A DNA stretch of 44,979 nt. It comes from Rhizoclosmatium globosum (lineage: Eukaryota > Chytridiomycota > Chytridiomycetes > Chytridiales > Chytriomycetaceae). Of this stretch, positions 1-12,125 are shown in pieces; the stretch's first letter is position 1, and each line of letters opens with the position of its first letter. A model generated the notes under the pieces. That model saw only the letters and a program-made list of their open reading frames with translations, was not told the DNA's origin and searched no databases. The stretch covers positions 1 to 44,979 of the forward strand of contig MCGO01000267.1 of the NCBI GenBank assembly GCA_002104985.1, in the 5' to 3' direction. The translations under genes and the position numbers were made by a program.

Positions 1-68
1 TAGTCAATTCATCGTGTATACTAAACTACATTTGTTATTTGTGTCGCGAATAATTGCTTTTATTGGAA

Positions 69-749
69 CTAGTCGGCTGCAGGTGCGACGTTGTCTGCTC
101 GAGTTACGACCACTCCAGCTGCACTTCCTTGCCTTGATCGTCCCATAAGTGCTGTTGCAATCGAAAGTAAATCTGTTGTTTGTTGGCCTCTTTCTTGTGG
201 TCCCATCCAGTCCGCAGGATCATTATAAAAGTCACCTTCAGCAGGTTCTGCCAAATGACCATAAATCTCGATTGGATCAACAATAACGCGAGGATAATCC
301 GATGGCAACTGTTGTTCCGTATTTTCTTGATTCCACATCTGTGGCTGTCCGACAACGTCCATTCGCTCCATTCCTTCAAGCACATTTCCAGTAAGAGAAA
401 GCGGAGAAGTTGTTTGTCTCGATGATTGGATGTTGGTTCTCGGCGTCCGTGTTTGTCTCCGCGGCGTGCGTATTCTGACACGTCGTCTCGAGGGCGGCTT
501 TTTAACGGCTTTGAGTTCTTCACGATTCCATTGTTCTGCAGCGATTGCGATGCCTTGCGTTAAAGGAGATTGCGGTTGGGCGATTGGGAGGAGGGAAGTG
601 CGAGATGTCTGTTGAGGCGGAATCTGCATAAAGAACTGGAATGGAATGATCATGTATGGTAATGCATTCGGCTGTATACTATATGGTCTTGCACTCGAAC
701 TCTGTGATTGTTGAGGCGGGGTTTGGTTTTCTTGGTTGGTTGGATGCAT
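69..749 (-). CDS. Unrecognised basic low-complexity protein, 226 aa
   Basis: A single uninterrupted frame from ATG at 749 to the stop at 69. I do not recognise a family. The N-terminal third is rich in Gln, Pro and Ser. A central basic patch (about residues 80-112, many Arg/Lys/Pro with RRR and TPRR/TPRT motifs) resembles an AT-hook-like or nuclear-localisation segment. The C-terminal part is acidic and contains DYPRVIVDPIEIYGHL, the most ordered-looking stretch. There is no signal peptide or membrane segment. It is transcribed in the same direction as the Zn2Cys6 gene, whose 3' end lies about 430 bp upstream. The length and protein-like composition support a gene, but with no homology it could be an exon of a larger gene running off the left edge. 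Confidence 0.5.
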   Translation of the reverse strand: MHPTNQENQTPPQQSQSSSARPYSIQPNALPYMIIPFQFFMQIPPQQTSRTSLLPIAQPQSPLTQGIAIAAEQWNREELKAVKKPPSRRRVRIRTPRRQTRTPRTNIQSSRQTTSPLSLTGNVLEGMERMDVVGQPQMWNQENTEQQLPSDYPRVIVDPIEIYGHLAEPAEGDFYNDPADWMGPQERGQQTTDLLSIATALMGRSRQGSAAGVVVTRADNVAPAAD

Positions 750-1181
750 CTGTTTCGTTGGGTTTGAATGCTTTGACCTTGATATGGATTGGTAAGTTTA
801 CCCTTGGCAAAGTGACAAGCTCTTGACAGCGATTGGAGGGACTGCAAAGCAGGGATTTTGATTTTTGCTTGGTTTTTAGAGGATATTTTTGGAAAGGAAA
901 AGGAGGCGACAGCCGCAGAATACTTCAGAACACACTGAAGCCGCGTTGTTTTATTAAACTTATAATATATCAGGACAGAGGTTCAAAGTGTCCTGGAACG
1001 TATGAGTGGAAATCGATACAAGCTAAAGAACATGTTTATTTTATGTACTTAGGTAGTACCCCGCGAATATGTACAATACACAAAAGAATTATCTGAATTA
1101 TAGGAAATCCACGGTTCATATGGATTTGTGGTTTGGCCGAAGCAGAGGCGTGCCCAACAGGTTTCAAGCTTGATCAATCAA
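750..1181. other. Intergenic stretch
   Basis: No convincing coding frame was seen. It should contain the promoter of the 226-aa gene and the 3' UTR of the Zn2Cys6 gene. The only structure noted is a small perfect inverted repeat (AAATCCA at 1105-1111, TGGATTT at 1121-1127, 9-nt loop) about 55 bp past the inferred stop of the Zn2Cys6 gene. It could mark a 3' end, but a 7-bp stem is weak evidence. Confidence 0.35.
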
Positions 1182-3372
1182 TCAGGAATACAGTTTCCAA
1201 AATAGCCTCCAACTCTCTTCTGTTCGCCCCTTCCATCGTATCCTACCACCAACTTGCATTCCAAGCAGTCCTAAAAATGCCCAAGGCTCTTTCACAACCT
1301 CGTCTCCATCCTCGTTGCCATTGACACAACTTTCATACCCAGTACGAGCTCTTCAACACCGTTCTCGTTTTCTTCATGAGAATGATAGTGACTCCCATCC
1401 ATTTCACCCAACATTGCCTCCATACAAAGCAACAACGGGTCATAGTCCCCGCACTATCCTTCTCCATAGCTTTTACAAACTCCACAACGCAGTCTAAACG
1501 CGCCTGCAAGACTTTCCTGTCACACTCCCCTCGCGATATCAATTCCACCAGAGCGGATTCATTCTACACGCCATAAACCAGAATACGCAGACGGCTTCAA
1601 ACAGCGCGTAGACAGAGTAATAGTCGGGTTTGTGGTATGAGTGTTCACCTTCTTGAAGGAGGTGTTTCAAGTCTCCAGTGGATATATTGCGGAAGAAAGA
1701 GAAAAGGGATGTGATGCGATGTGCTGAAGCGAGGGACGTGTTTATAGAAGAGACAATTGTGTCGCGGTGTTGGGTGGAGAGTTGGGCCGGGTTGAGGGAT
1801 AGTAATGAGGAGCTGAAGAGTCTGGGGCGATGTAGAAGAGATATTGATGCGTGTATGTTTAAGTTCAGATGAATACGTTTGCGATTTCTTGATGTGGAAT
1901 TGTGGATAGTTGGATAAGGAAGCGAGAGGAGTCAGCCGGCGAGACATTTTCTGGTGACAAGGCAAGCAAGAGAAAGTTTTCGGGGATTGTAGCATGAATG
2001 TGCCCAAGGCGTGAGCAAAGGGTAGGCCATGACTGAGATAAGAATAACTCATCCACTGATATGGTGGTATTGCATTGAATTTCCGGATTTCTCCAATGAG
2101 ACTATAGACCTTGCTTTCAGGTTTGACGATACCATGGGTGGTGAATATTAGGTGCGGGTCATAAATTGCGGTGGGAGGTTTCATCATATCGGCGTTGATA
2201 GGGTCTTGAATTGCTTCATCCGTCAATGCCTTTTCCCACATAAGCATCCAGTAACATGCCCAAAATGCCCGTCTCCTTTCTTCTTTTTGACGAGGAGCTA
2301 AATTCAAATGGTTGATCCAAGGGGAGTAATCAGGATCTACGTCAAGCCGTAATTGTTTTATCATTTGAAGTGCCATTTCCAGGAATCTTCGTCCAACAAC
2401 TGGCTGTGATTTCCCTATACTTGAGTGTCAGTCAATCGAAAATAACACACTGATGAGCTACGTACAAGTAGCATAGAGGTATATATTGTAATATGCTTGA
2501 ACAGTTTCCAATGTCGGAGATTCGCCTGAATATCGATACACCGCCTTCCTCGCTCGTCGAAAATACGATATAGATTGTTCCGGTGTTCCATATAATTCAG
2601 CGGCCAGGGCACAATGAGTCAATCTCAGCAATGGAGTGAGTGTAAAGAAATGTTGAAGACAGCGTTCTCCATCCAAAGATTGTAAAAGCGGAGCAGTCAG
2701 TCCTTCGTTTGTCAAGTTCTTCCAAACTAAAATATAGTCATCGACTGTTGGCATCATATCCGGATCTTCTGTTATCCAGTTGTTCTGTTCACAGTGGGCC
2801 AATGAAGTGTCGAGAGTAAGTAGAAGCTGATTGAGTGGAGGCGGAAGATGTGCAGGTAACGCTGAAGGTTGAGCATTGCTTAAAGACAAATGTACGGCTG
2901 AAGAAGGCTGGATTGAGTGTGGTACTGGAGTGGCAGACTTTGACAGCGGCGGCTGGGTCAAGAAGTCTGGGGACAAGCTAGGCATATCGAAAGGCTGCCG
3001 TATTGAAGGCACAGGGGTTCCGGTCGCAGAGGGTGATGAATCGGGTAAGGTTTGCGGAGGATGTGTCTCTTCTTGTTCCTGAAATGGAAGGTGGTGATGG
3101 TCGGAAGTCCAGTTCTCGTTGATTTCCCAGTGCATCAGCGAAGTCTCCGAAGCAGCGATCAAGTGATTCAAAGCCGAGTTGGTTTGGCGGTCTTCCACTT
3201 CATCCGCATCGTTCGTCTTGCTATGTCTCTGGGGTTGTCTCACTTGTCCCACGTCCTTGTACGAGCACTGGTCCTGCTTTCCGTGTCTTGAGCATCGTTC
3301 GCAGGCGCTTCCGTTTGGTCCGGGCTGACACCGCCGCCGCCCACGTCGACAACGAAGGCATGCGTGTGTCAT
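1182..3372 (-). CDS. Zn2Cys6 fungal transcription factor, frame-broken
   Basis: Fungal-specific DNA-binding regulator. The zinc cluster is at residues 5-36 (Cys 5, 8, 15, 24, 27, 36; spacing CX2CX6CX8CX2CX8C), directly after the ATG at 3372. A Ser/Pro/Gln-rich linker follows, then a fungal_trans-type middle region containing RRRAFWACYWMLMWEKAL. One good intron at 2465-2415 (51 nt) has a CTGAC branch site. Downstream, clear protein similarity hops frame near 2040-2010, 1868, 1560, 1443 and 1340. Typical segments such as LNIHASISLLHRPRLF occur in successive frames, ending at a stop at 1182-1184. Each junction behaves as a one-base loss. Exons 907+1233 nt plus five bases gives 715 codons exactly. 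The gene is therefore either an indel-damaged assembly of a ~714-aa protein or a recent pseudogene. The target genes are unknown. Confidence 0.75.
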
Positions 3373-3521
3373 CAATCTTTCCTCTTTTGTCAAAAACTAA
3401 AATCTTGGAGGAAGAAGCCACAAGGAAGATGTTGCTGAAGATTTAATAAATGCAAACGATTGATGCTAATTAATCCAGAGTTTTCGGAGTTTTGGTTTGT
3501 TGAGGTTGCCCAAAACTTGGA
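3373..3521. promoter_or_regulatory. Divergent intergenic region, Zn2Cys6 gene / helicase
   Basis: The 149 bp between two divergent start codons must hold both promoters if the start codons are right. No distinctive operator was recognised. A CGG-containing site for the neighbouring zinc-cluster factor cannot be claimed from sequence alone. Confidence 0.35.
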
Positions 3522-6500
3522 ATGGAAAAAGTCCTTTGCCTCCGTCGCGAAATCCTGTTTGCGGACGAGTATCCATGGAAAACACCACTAGGTCGTATTC
3601 CAACCTCTGCGAACACGTGGGAAGAGTACCTTGGACCCTTTCAGCACCCGTGTCTCGAGAATGCACGAGTGGAATTCACCAAAGCATGCAAGGAGGATGG
3701 CCTTAAATTCACTCAAGTCAAGGGCCTCTTCATTTCTCCACCTGATGATCTTTTATCTACCAAACAAGACGTTCAGTTCGTTGTGGGGCGGGATGATGTG
3801 ATGGCCGGCGACTTGATCCTCGTTTCAAAGGGTGATCTGACAAACGTCGCAAATCCCTTCTTGTATTGTGGCTGGGGCGTCGTAAGATCAACAAAGATTG
3901 ACAAGTTTAACGGCAGGAGTGGTATTGTCGCTGCATGCACGGTGTGGAATGTCGCTTTCCAAGCTGACGATCAGGAGTGCTGGATTTCACAAGTCGGGAC
4001 CCAAATTCCAACAGAAAGAGTCATGAAAAGTCTTAGTAGCATTATTATGCATGAAGGAATGGCCAAGGATCTTGAAGAAACGGTGTTGCACGGAACTACT
4101 ACTGGTGGCGACAATATAACAGTTGACCTGGAACAACACTACAAGCAAGTTGATGGATTGAATCCTTCACAAAGCAAGGCCGTTAACACTGTGCTACACA
4201 CTCATCGCTCTGGTGGCGGTGTTGTTTTGATCCAAGGTGGGAACTGATTGTGGGGTATCCACTCCAAATGTTACACTCACCCAATCTTCTTCCTATAGGG
4301 CCTCCTGGTACGGGAAAAACGTCTACAACGTCTGCCCTTATCATCAAGCTGTTGGACATGTTTCCAGACCGCATTCTTTGCTGCGCGCCAACCAATATCG
4401 CAATGATTGAAGTAGCCAAGAAACTCATCAAGACAAAATCCTTTGAACACTTGGACATGCTGGTCTTTTGTAACGAGGAAAAGGCTTCTGCTCACCTTGA
4501 TGAATCTCTGGTTCACTTCACACTGCCCTTCCGTATGAAGAAAGTCTCAAAGGCTATTCTGGATTTTGTTGAAGATATTTGTAGTATTAACGAAAAGCGG
4601 TGAGTGGCATACACCTGTGTGGTCTGTTATTAAATAGTTTGTAGGTTGGCCAACAACGGAGAAATAGTTCTCAATCCCGCAGAGAGCATGTGTAATGCAG
4701 CCAAGCTATATGATTCCTCTTTGATCGAAATCTGTGGAGGTCTTGTCACAGATTTGGAGATATTTCCAATCTTCAAAATGGCTGCTTCCATGTCTCAACT
4801 CCTTCAGAAAGAAGATGTGTTCCTGGTTCCAAACTTGACAAGAAATCTTCGAGATTTGCAGAGTCGTGTTACATCTGTCATTGAATTTGACGCAGTGAAT
4901 TGTCCCAACAAGACTTGCAAGTTTTGTAACTCCCTTGAAGTCGACGAGAAACGTATGTGCAAGAATCGAAAGGAATGGATGACTACTGAAAAAAGGGAAT
5001 CTCGAGAGTTCTTTCGGAAACTTCGAGTGTTTTTCTTGGATCATGCAAGAGTTTGCTTTTCAACCATTAATGGATCCATGTCAAGTGCTTTGATTGATTG
5101 GAAGTATGAAATTGCTATTGTGGATGAGGCTGCCCAAGCTTTGGAGGCGGAAACAACGTGTATTTTGAGAAATGGCCTGAATACCCTCGTGTTAGTTGGA
5201 GACCACAAGCAATTAGAGGTGATTGCATTTCTATTATATCATATTGATTCTTAAATATTATACAGGGGGTTGTCTTTTCGGAAGTCGCGGCTGCTGTTGG
5301 CTACAAAAAGTCCATGTTTGGTCGTTTGGTTGCCCACCATTTCCCTGTCCAGCTACTAAATATCCAGTACCGAATGCATCCACAAATTTCTGCATTCTCT
5401 TCGCAGCAGTTTTATAATGGACAAATCCTTGATTCTGAGTTGGTGATTGAACGTTCCGCCAAATTTCCACCAACTACCAACCTCCCAATTCTTCAAACTG
5501 TCTGTCACAGCAGCACAAAAGTCGAAAAAGATAAAACCGGATCATCGTGGAACCCAAAAGAGTGTGAAATGATTTGCCTGCGTCTTCATGAGCTTCAAGT
5601 TCATGTTGGAAACAACGTGAATGTCAGTGTTGGAATCATTTGTCCGTATAAGGCACAAAAGGCCTACCTGACGAAAATGGTGGCCACTCTGCCTTCCAAA
5701 AGTGGAATGAATGTTGTTGTGAATACGGTGGATGGATTCCAAGGTCAAGAAAAAGATGTGATAATTGTTTCATTAACTTCAGTTGGCCATGCATCACACT
5801 TTGTCAGGGATCCAAAACGCGTCAACGTCGCCTTAACGCGCGCGAAATTTGCGTTGTGGGTCTTTGGAGATGATGGAGCTATTCGCAGTGCCTTTCCACA
5901 TTGGAGCGCCTTTGTAGCTTATTCAGAGGGCCGATTGGGTGTTTCCACCAAGTTTGCCGTATCTGCTGAGCCTAAACAAATCGCGTACGTTCAGAGTCTG
6001 GAGAAACATATGGCAACGGAAGCGGCCGAGTATGAGTCTATCAGTAAGATTCTGGGGTCAACTGAGGAGTGGCATATCTGGAGTGTCGTTGCCACAGACA
6101 CCCTCTATACTGATTGCAAGAAACTGAACATTCCTGCTCCTGCTCTAATCTGCGTTTTGTCTGAGCTCAAAATGGGACGCTTTCGATCATCAACTCGGCC
6201 ATATCGGCGGGAAGGAATTCTTGGAGAGGTTCGTTTCACTTTCTGATACAACAGGGATCTAATTGTCGCTTCTAGCTCTTCTACGTCCGAAAAATTGGTG
6301 ATAATTGTGTAGTTTGGACCGTCGAGGTTCGGCAGAAAAGCCATGTGAGTGTCTTCATAATATTAGTGAGATTGTTTTCTGACTTTGGCACAAAAAGGTC
6401 ATCCATCTCTTATCAATCGTGAAAACCCCCCAACTATCTGCTATGTGGACAAAGTTTCGAGATGCTATGGGGCAAGTTGATATTGAATTCGCCGAAGCAT

Positions 6501-9500
6501 GCAATGGCTTCACCCAAAGTGGTGATGGTGTGTGTATTCCCAACGAAAACTTTGATAATCCACCACCACGATTTGGCATCTTGCTTCGATCTGTTTCGGA
6601 ATGTTCTAAAGTGTTCGATGTCACATTCCAACTTGTACCAAATGGCCACGAGGAACAGTTTCGTAGCAGTAGGCTCTACCTCCTCGATGACACACAGGAC
6701 GAGGCGGTCCAAATTCAAACAAACTGTGTTATCATTGGTCGAGGAGGTTCTGGAAAGACCTCTGTTCTTTCGAGGAAGATCTATACTGGCTTTATGAACG
6801 CGATTCAGAGTGAAATCGAAATTCTTCCACCGCGTATTCTATTTGTGTCGCAAAGTAACCTATTGGTGAATAGCGTCAAAGTAGAGTACTCAAATCTGAT
6901 CACGGCTTTCTTTATAACTCAACCTGCTGTAAAACTTTGGGAGGATCAGCCTGGACAAGTTGTTTTGCTCAACCGAAACCCAACCTTCTTTTCGTTTATG
7001 GATCTTTTTATGGAGATTGATCGAATGTGTGGTGACCTATCCGTTATGTTCGGAACGACTGCGGATGAAGACAACGAGAGACGGCTGAGGCTTGCGACAG
7101 ATCGGAAAACGAGCAAAACATCTCATCGATTTACACTGTCAGACTTAGTTGATTTTGAGCGCTTTAATGTTTGTAATCTACTTAAATTTCCTATCTTTCT
7201 AACTCTTTAGTGTAGCGTGTGTATTACTCCCCTGCAAATGAAGATCTCAAAAAAAGATTCTCCGCGGTAAACGTTTTCACTGAGATTATGAGCTCCATCA
7301 AAAAAATTGACCGACATGGTGCAAAACGTTTCTTATCGGAAACCGAATATCGGCATCTTCCTTCTGACCTGTCCGTCAGTGACAAAGACCTCATTTTCAC
7401 CTTCTATGTTCGTTATGAAGCGAACAAAAAGTCGAGGTTCCACGTTGACATGGTAGATGCCATGGCACATGTTCTGTCGCGAGGAAGCAAACTCGACCTT
7501 CCGAAGTTGGACTTTATTTTTGTCGATGAAGTTCAAGATTTATTGCAGTGTCAATGGAGTTTGTTTGATCTTGTGCGAGACGAAAATACAGTGATGGTTT
7601 GTTCTGGAGACCAAGCCCAAGCTATCACTGCAGGGAATCAGTTCAAATTCAGCACGTTAAAGGTATGCTGATGTATTGCACCGCTTAACATGATTCTGAT
7701 TTTGTCGTTATTAGGGATTCCTTTTTCGTAAGAATGGGAAAGAAGTTGTGGAGCGATACTTGACCATTAACTATCGTGCGCAAAAGAGCATTCTCGATTT
7801 ATCCAACGGCATTATTTCTCTTCTCGAATTCTTCTTCCGAGGAGAAATCGACAAAATGCCGAATGAGTCGTCTGGAACCTTGAGCTTAGGGAGTAATCTT
7901 CCACGGATGTTTAAAGAAAACGAAGAAGCGGCGCTCGCTTTCTTGTTTAAGGAATCTCTGTGCTTTCTTGCTGGTCAAGTTATTCTTGTGAGAACTGGTG
8001 AGTTGGTCATCTCTTCGTCTCTATCTGACTAAACCAAAATACAGCACATGAAAAAGAGATGTTAGAGATCTACTTGAAGAAGCAAGGCTGGGATGCTCTA
8101 GTGCTGACCATTTTGGAAAGTAAAGGATTGGAGTTTGATGATGTGGTACTCTACAATGTTTTTAAGCCTTCAACAACCACCAACCTCAACAAATATCGCG
8201 TGTTGTATACCTTTGATCCTCCGCAAGGCCTCCATGTCCCTCAGTTTAATTCGAAAATCCATGGCGACTTGTGCCACGATTTGAAAAACCTGTATGTCGC
8301 CGTTACTCGTGCCAGAAAACGATTACTGTTCATCGACGGTAGTGGATCAAATGAGCGCCAAGTATTTATGTATGTATTCCGAAGGCTGATTGAGTGGACA
8401 TCAACTTCTCTTGAAGGTCCGTTCTGTGTGGGCGACAGCGCCAAAGAAGATTGGGAAAAAGAGGCGATCGCGTATCGAAACGGAGGTTTACTAAAAGAAG
8501 CACAGCAAGCATTTTTCAGAGCTGGGAATACGGTGGAATCAAAGCGATGTGAAGCTCAAATCCTGATTCGCAAATTGGAAACCCTATCAGATGTAAAGAA
8601 CCGACAATCGATTGCCATGAGCGCGGCTGATGTCTTGAAAGAAATTGATGAATTTCGTCAAGCGGCTGATGTCCTAATGAAAGTCGCCTTATTCAAATCT
8701 GCTGGAGCGATTTACGAATCTTTGGATCTCGCACTGCTTGTAGTTGATTGCTATAGTCAAGGGAACCTATTTGACGAGTTGTTTGCCGCACTTAAGAAGT
8801 TTCGACTTTCCCTCGATGCTAACGTCGTAAATCGGCAATACCATGAATGTGCCCAGTACTATTGGAATAAGCGCACCAAGCGTGCATACACTTGTATCGC
8901 CAATATCAAAGACGATAGTCTTGCTCTTCAGTTTCTGGAAGAAAGGAGTGACGTTAAGAATGCAGAATTTGTTTCGTTCTTGATGAAATCTTACATCGAT
9001 CGCCAAAACTTCAACCGAGGAGTAGACTTCTTGAAGCGGGCCGAATCTTCGTTTCAACTTGCTGAGAATCTTTGTGAGATGGTTCGGCACAAGTGGGCCG
9101 AGAAGAGTATTTTTAAGACGGTTTATGACGTAAAACTGTACCGTACTTCGAAAGTATTGAGAAAGAGTTTGGAAGAACCGTTAAAACTTGCTTCTATATC
9201 CAGTAAGATCGAAATTCTCGCAGATCTTGTTCTCAAATCAGTTTCTGAACCAAAAGACCAAGCGTTTGCAAAAGCATTATTGGTTAAGCTCCATAATGCT
9301 GCTATTTTTGAAGATGGTGTGATTGCGCGGGTTATCTGCCAACTTCTCAGTGACGTTATACTTTTCGTACTGGAAATTCCCGACTTTATTCACCAAAACC
9401 TTTTTGACAATGAGCTCAGCAGATTGATTACTTTCTTTTATTCCTGGGATTCAAGCAAATCAGATCAATGTTGCAGAATGCTAATTAGATCCACGTTCTT

Positions 9501-12018
9501 GCAAACTATCAAAACATTTGAGAATTTAAAGCATATCGAGCCTCCTTCATTTGAAAAATTCATACAAACACTGTTCGGTAATTTATGTGATCGTATTGCA
9601 ACGCATCGCGTTGAAATTGAAGGATACTGTGCAATGTTTTTTGATGAAGTGAAGTCCAATGCATCAACAGAACAAGAATTTACCTCTCCACGCACTCGAC
9701 AAGCTTCTAAAATCATGGTATATAATGATGGCGTTGTTCAACAGGGTCTTTTTGATACGCTTCTCAACTGTCTTGTTGCATTTTGGGTTCACGATGTTTT
9801 ACCCTGTCTCAACACTGGATTAAGTCTTCGACCTCCTGAAAAAGCTCTGCGTTTAAAAAATATGGCGCTGATAGTCAATGGAATAGAGTGGTTGCGTGTG
9901 TTGCCCAAGAGATATAGAAACAAACAAGTTGGGTTTTATGATAATTCTCAGGTTCTGTTGAGAGCCGTTCATCTGTACTCAAGTAATTCCTTTTGTTCTT
10001 ATTTACCAACGGGGTTGGTTCGGATCGGCAAAGATATTGCGGACATAGGAGATCCGACTACCATTCTTCAGAATTTGACTACTGCTGGATCGCCCTTCAA
10101 GGGAATCGACCAAATAGTGCTATTGGAGCATCTCCTTTCGATTGCAGCTTCGTGTCCTATGAATTTGGTCAAACTGTACCGTATTTTGGTTCAGCCAACA
10201 ATATTCATCAGCTTTCTGCTAGGTGCACCGAGCGATTCGAAATCATATTCTTGGAGAGTATTTCAAGCAAAGACATCGCTCTTAGCCGCTCCAAAGGACT
10301 TGAGAGTTGTTATTGAAATTCTTACCAAGACATTTGCGAACTATCCTGGTGATTTTGAACGAATTTATGCAGTCGTTGAATACATGGAGTCATTCTTGAA
10401 AGGAAAGCCTTTAGCTCAGGACTCACAGAACACCATAGAGTTGATTATTACGCTCTTGTCCAACGTGGTGGGATGGCTCCGAAACGACTCAATACAAGAG
10501 CGACTTGTGGTGATATTAACTCAAGAGCTGGTGATAAATGCACGAGTTGGAGGATTCCATGAAAAGGTCAACCGCAAAATCGATCAGATCTTGCGAATCG
10601 TGTTCCGTCAATACTGCAACAGGATCAAAAATAATCAACGAACTGGAAAAATTCAGGGATTGATCATGAGCTATTGCGTGAATGTTGATACCGATCAAGA
10701 CATCTTGGAGACAATCTTTTCTCAGTTGGAAGAGTATCCCTCAACGTTGTTCAAACTATATCAGGATATGGTTCCGTTATCGAGAGTCATAAGCTTCTTA
10801 TTTAGCGCGAGAATGGATTCGCCAGCAAGTGTCTGGATGTTTGCTCATGGCCAATATTTGCTTCGTATGGCTCCAAGACAGCTGGACCTCGCAATTGAGA
10901 TTCTTTCCAAAATATTTGAGAGGCATCCTCGGAATGAAGTACATGCTCAAATGGTGACAGAATTAGTTCTTGAGTTTCTTCGAGGTGGGCCGGCGCCAGT
11001 CAGAACTTCTCCGATCTCTCAGCGCATTATCACTATGACGAAAATGATTTTATCTGACGCGTTTAAATGGTGGGGACATGAAAGCTATATATCGGAGTTG
11101 ACTCAGAACCTTGTTGTGGAGGCAATTTTATGCTTCAGCTTGAATGTTTCCAGTCAGCAACTAATCTTTGAGGATGTTCTCACTGAAATGCCTGACTACC
11201 CATTAATTATGTTTAATAGCTATCAGAGAATTTCGAGCCGATCCAGAGTCATTAGTTTCATGTTCTGTGTTCAGAATGATTCCCCATCTCATGATTGGAG
11301 ACTTAGCAGAGTATCTGAAGTTCTGTTAGCAACAACAAACGATCTGGATACTGTTGTAGAAGTTTTAACGGCTGTCGTAAAGTGCGAGGTCGCTGAAAAG
11401 TCCAATCGCCTCAAGCTGGTCATTGAATCGTTGCAATCGTTTTTGAAAGACAGGCCATCAGTAGAAAATATCACTATTTCATCAAGAACAGTCAATATGA
11501 TGAATTCGCTGTTGTCAGTTGTGCTCGAATTGGGTGATAATGGACTCCTGGAGCGATTCATGGCTGATTTGATTCAGTTAATTAACCTTAATGATAACAT
11601 GCCGAAAGAATTACCGCCGGTAATTCAGGCGCTGTTCGTTATATTGAAGCAATATCCCCGAGAATATGAACGTGTCCAAGGGCTCGTCACATTCATGGGA
11701 TCATTTCTCAAAGGAAAGACTTTGATTAGGAGCACATCCGTTCCAGCTCATACCATTCAAATGATGACATCTATTCTTTCTGATTTGATTAAGTGGTGCA
11801 GACAGGATGCTCAGGAACAGCTTGTGGTTGGGTTAGTTCAGGAACTTGTAGCTGGTGGAAGGGCGGGCAGGTTCACACGAGATGTGAATGACGAGATTGA
11901 TACAGTGTTGAGAGATGCATTTTTCGGGTATTGCGAAATATTCAAAAGCTCCAAGTTGGTTCCAATCATCCGAGGCATGATTTTGAATTTCTGTGTGATC
12001 GGGGCATCAAATGAGTAA
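3522..12018 (+). CDS. Giant two-module SF1 helicase (UPF1-like + UvrD/TRANK1-like), 2698 aa
   Basis: Nine exons: 3522-4236, 4299-4599, 4645-5218, 5266-6228, 6276-6344, 6398-7168, 7216-7662, 7715-7997, 8045-12018. All introns are GT-AG of 45-62 nt, and the total of 8097 nt stays in phase throughout. Residues 1-235 are an unrecognised N-terminal domain. A UPF1/SMUBP2-like SF1B helicase follows: GPPGTGKT near 239, VDEAAQ near 498, GDHKQL near 524, NTVDGFQGQEKDV near 683, NVALTRAK near 716. A second, UvrD-like helicase resembles TRANK1 proteins: GRGGSGKTS near 988, FVDEVQDL near 1234, GDQAQA near 1260, INYRAQKSIL, ESKGLEFDDVVLYN near 1400, YVAVTRARKRLLF near 1457. TPR-like helices follow, then an alpha-helical tail with internal repeats. 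All core ATPase motifs look intact in both modules. It probably acts on RNA or RNA:DNA, but the substrate is unknown. It has no frame damage, unlike several neighbours. Confidence 0.88.
10165..12015 (+). repeat. Degenerate ~150-residue helical repeat, C-terminal tail of the helicase
   Basis: Read by eye, the last ~620 residues contain about four divergent copies, starting near 10165, 10745, 11210 and 11620. The repeat begins with a block like LYQDMVPLSRVISFLF...DSPAS.W, seen as LVKLYRILVQ...ISFLLG, LFKLYQDM...ISFLFS and MFNSYQRI...ISFMFC. It continues with IEILTK-F--YP, then a block like MESFLKGKP / MGSFLKGKT / LEFLRGGP / LQSFLKDRP. The next part is TI-MM--ILSD--KW and L---LVQELV. The fourth copy lacks the first block. 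The pattern resembles HEAT/ARM-like helical repeats, but I cannot assign a family. Confidence 0.65.
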
Positions 12019-12125
12019 GATGATTAAAACGAATAGCAGCGAAATTTGCAGCAGGGATTATGTATGATATATTATTGCAGTGAAATTTATTCGAATAAAT
12101 CAAGGAAGAAACTTATGGCTTGAAA

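Noticed and set aside
104..615. Open frames overlapping the 226-aa gene on both strands
   Set aside because: They have poor protein-like composition and no motif, and lie entirely within a longer frame with stronger features.
2024..2100. An intron explaining the first frame change in the Zn2Cys6 gene (GTCTAT...CTCAG, 77 nt)
   Set aside because: The donor is weak, there is no branch site, and it would remove a segment that fits the fungal_trans region; a one-base loss is simpler and agrees with the length arithmetic.
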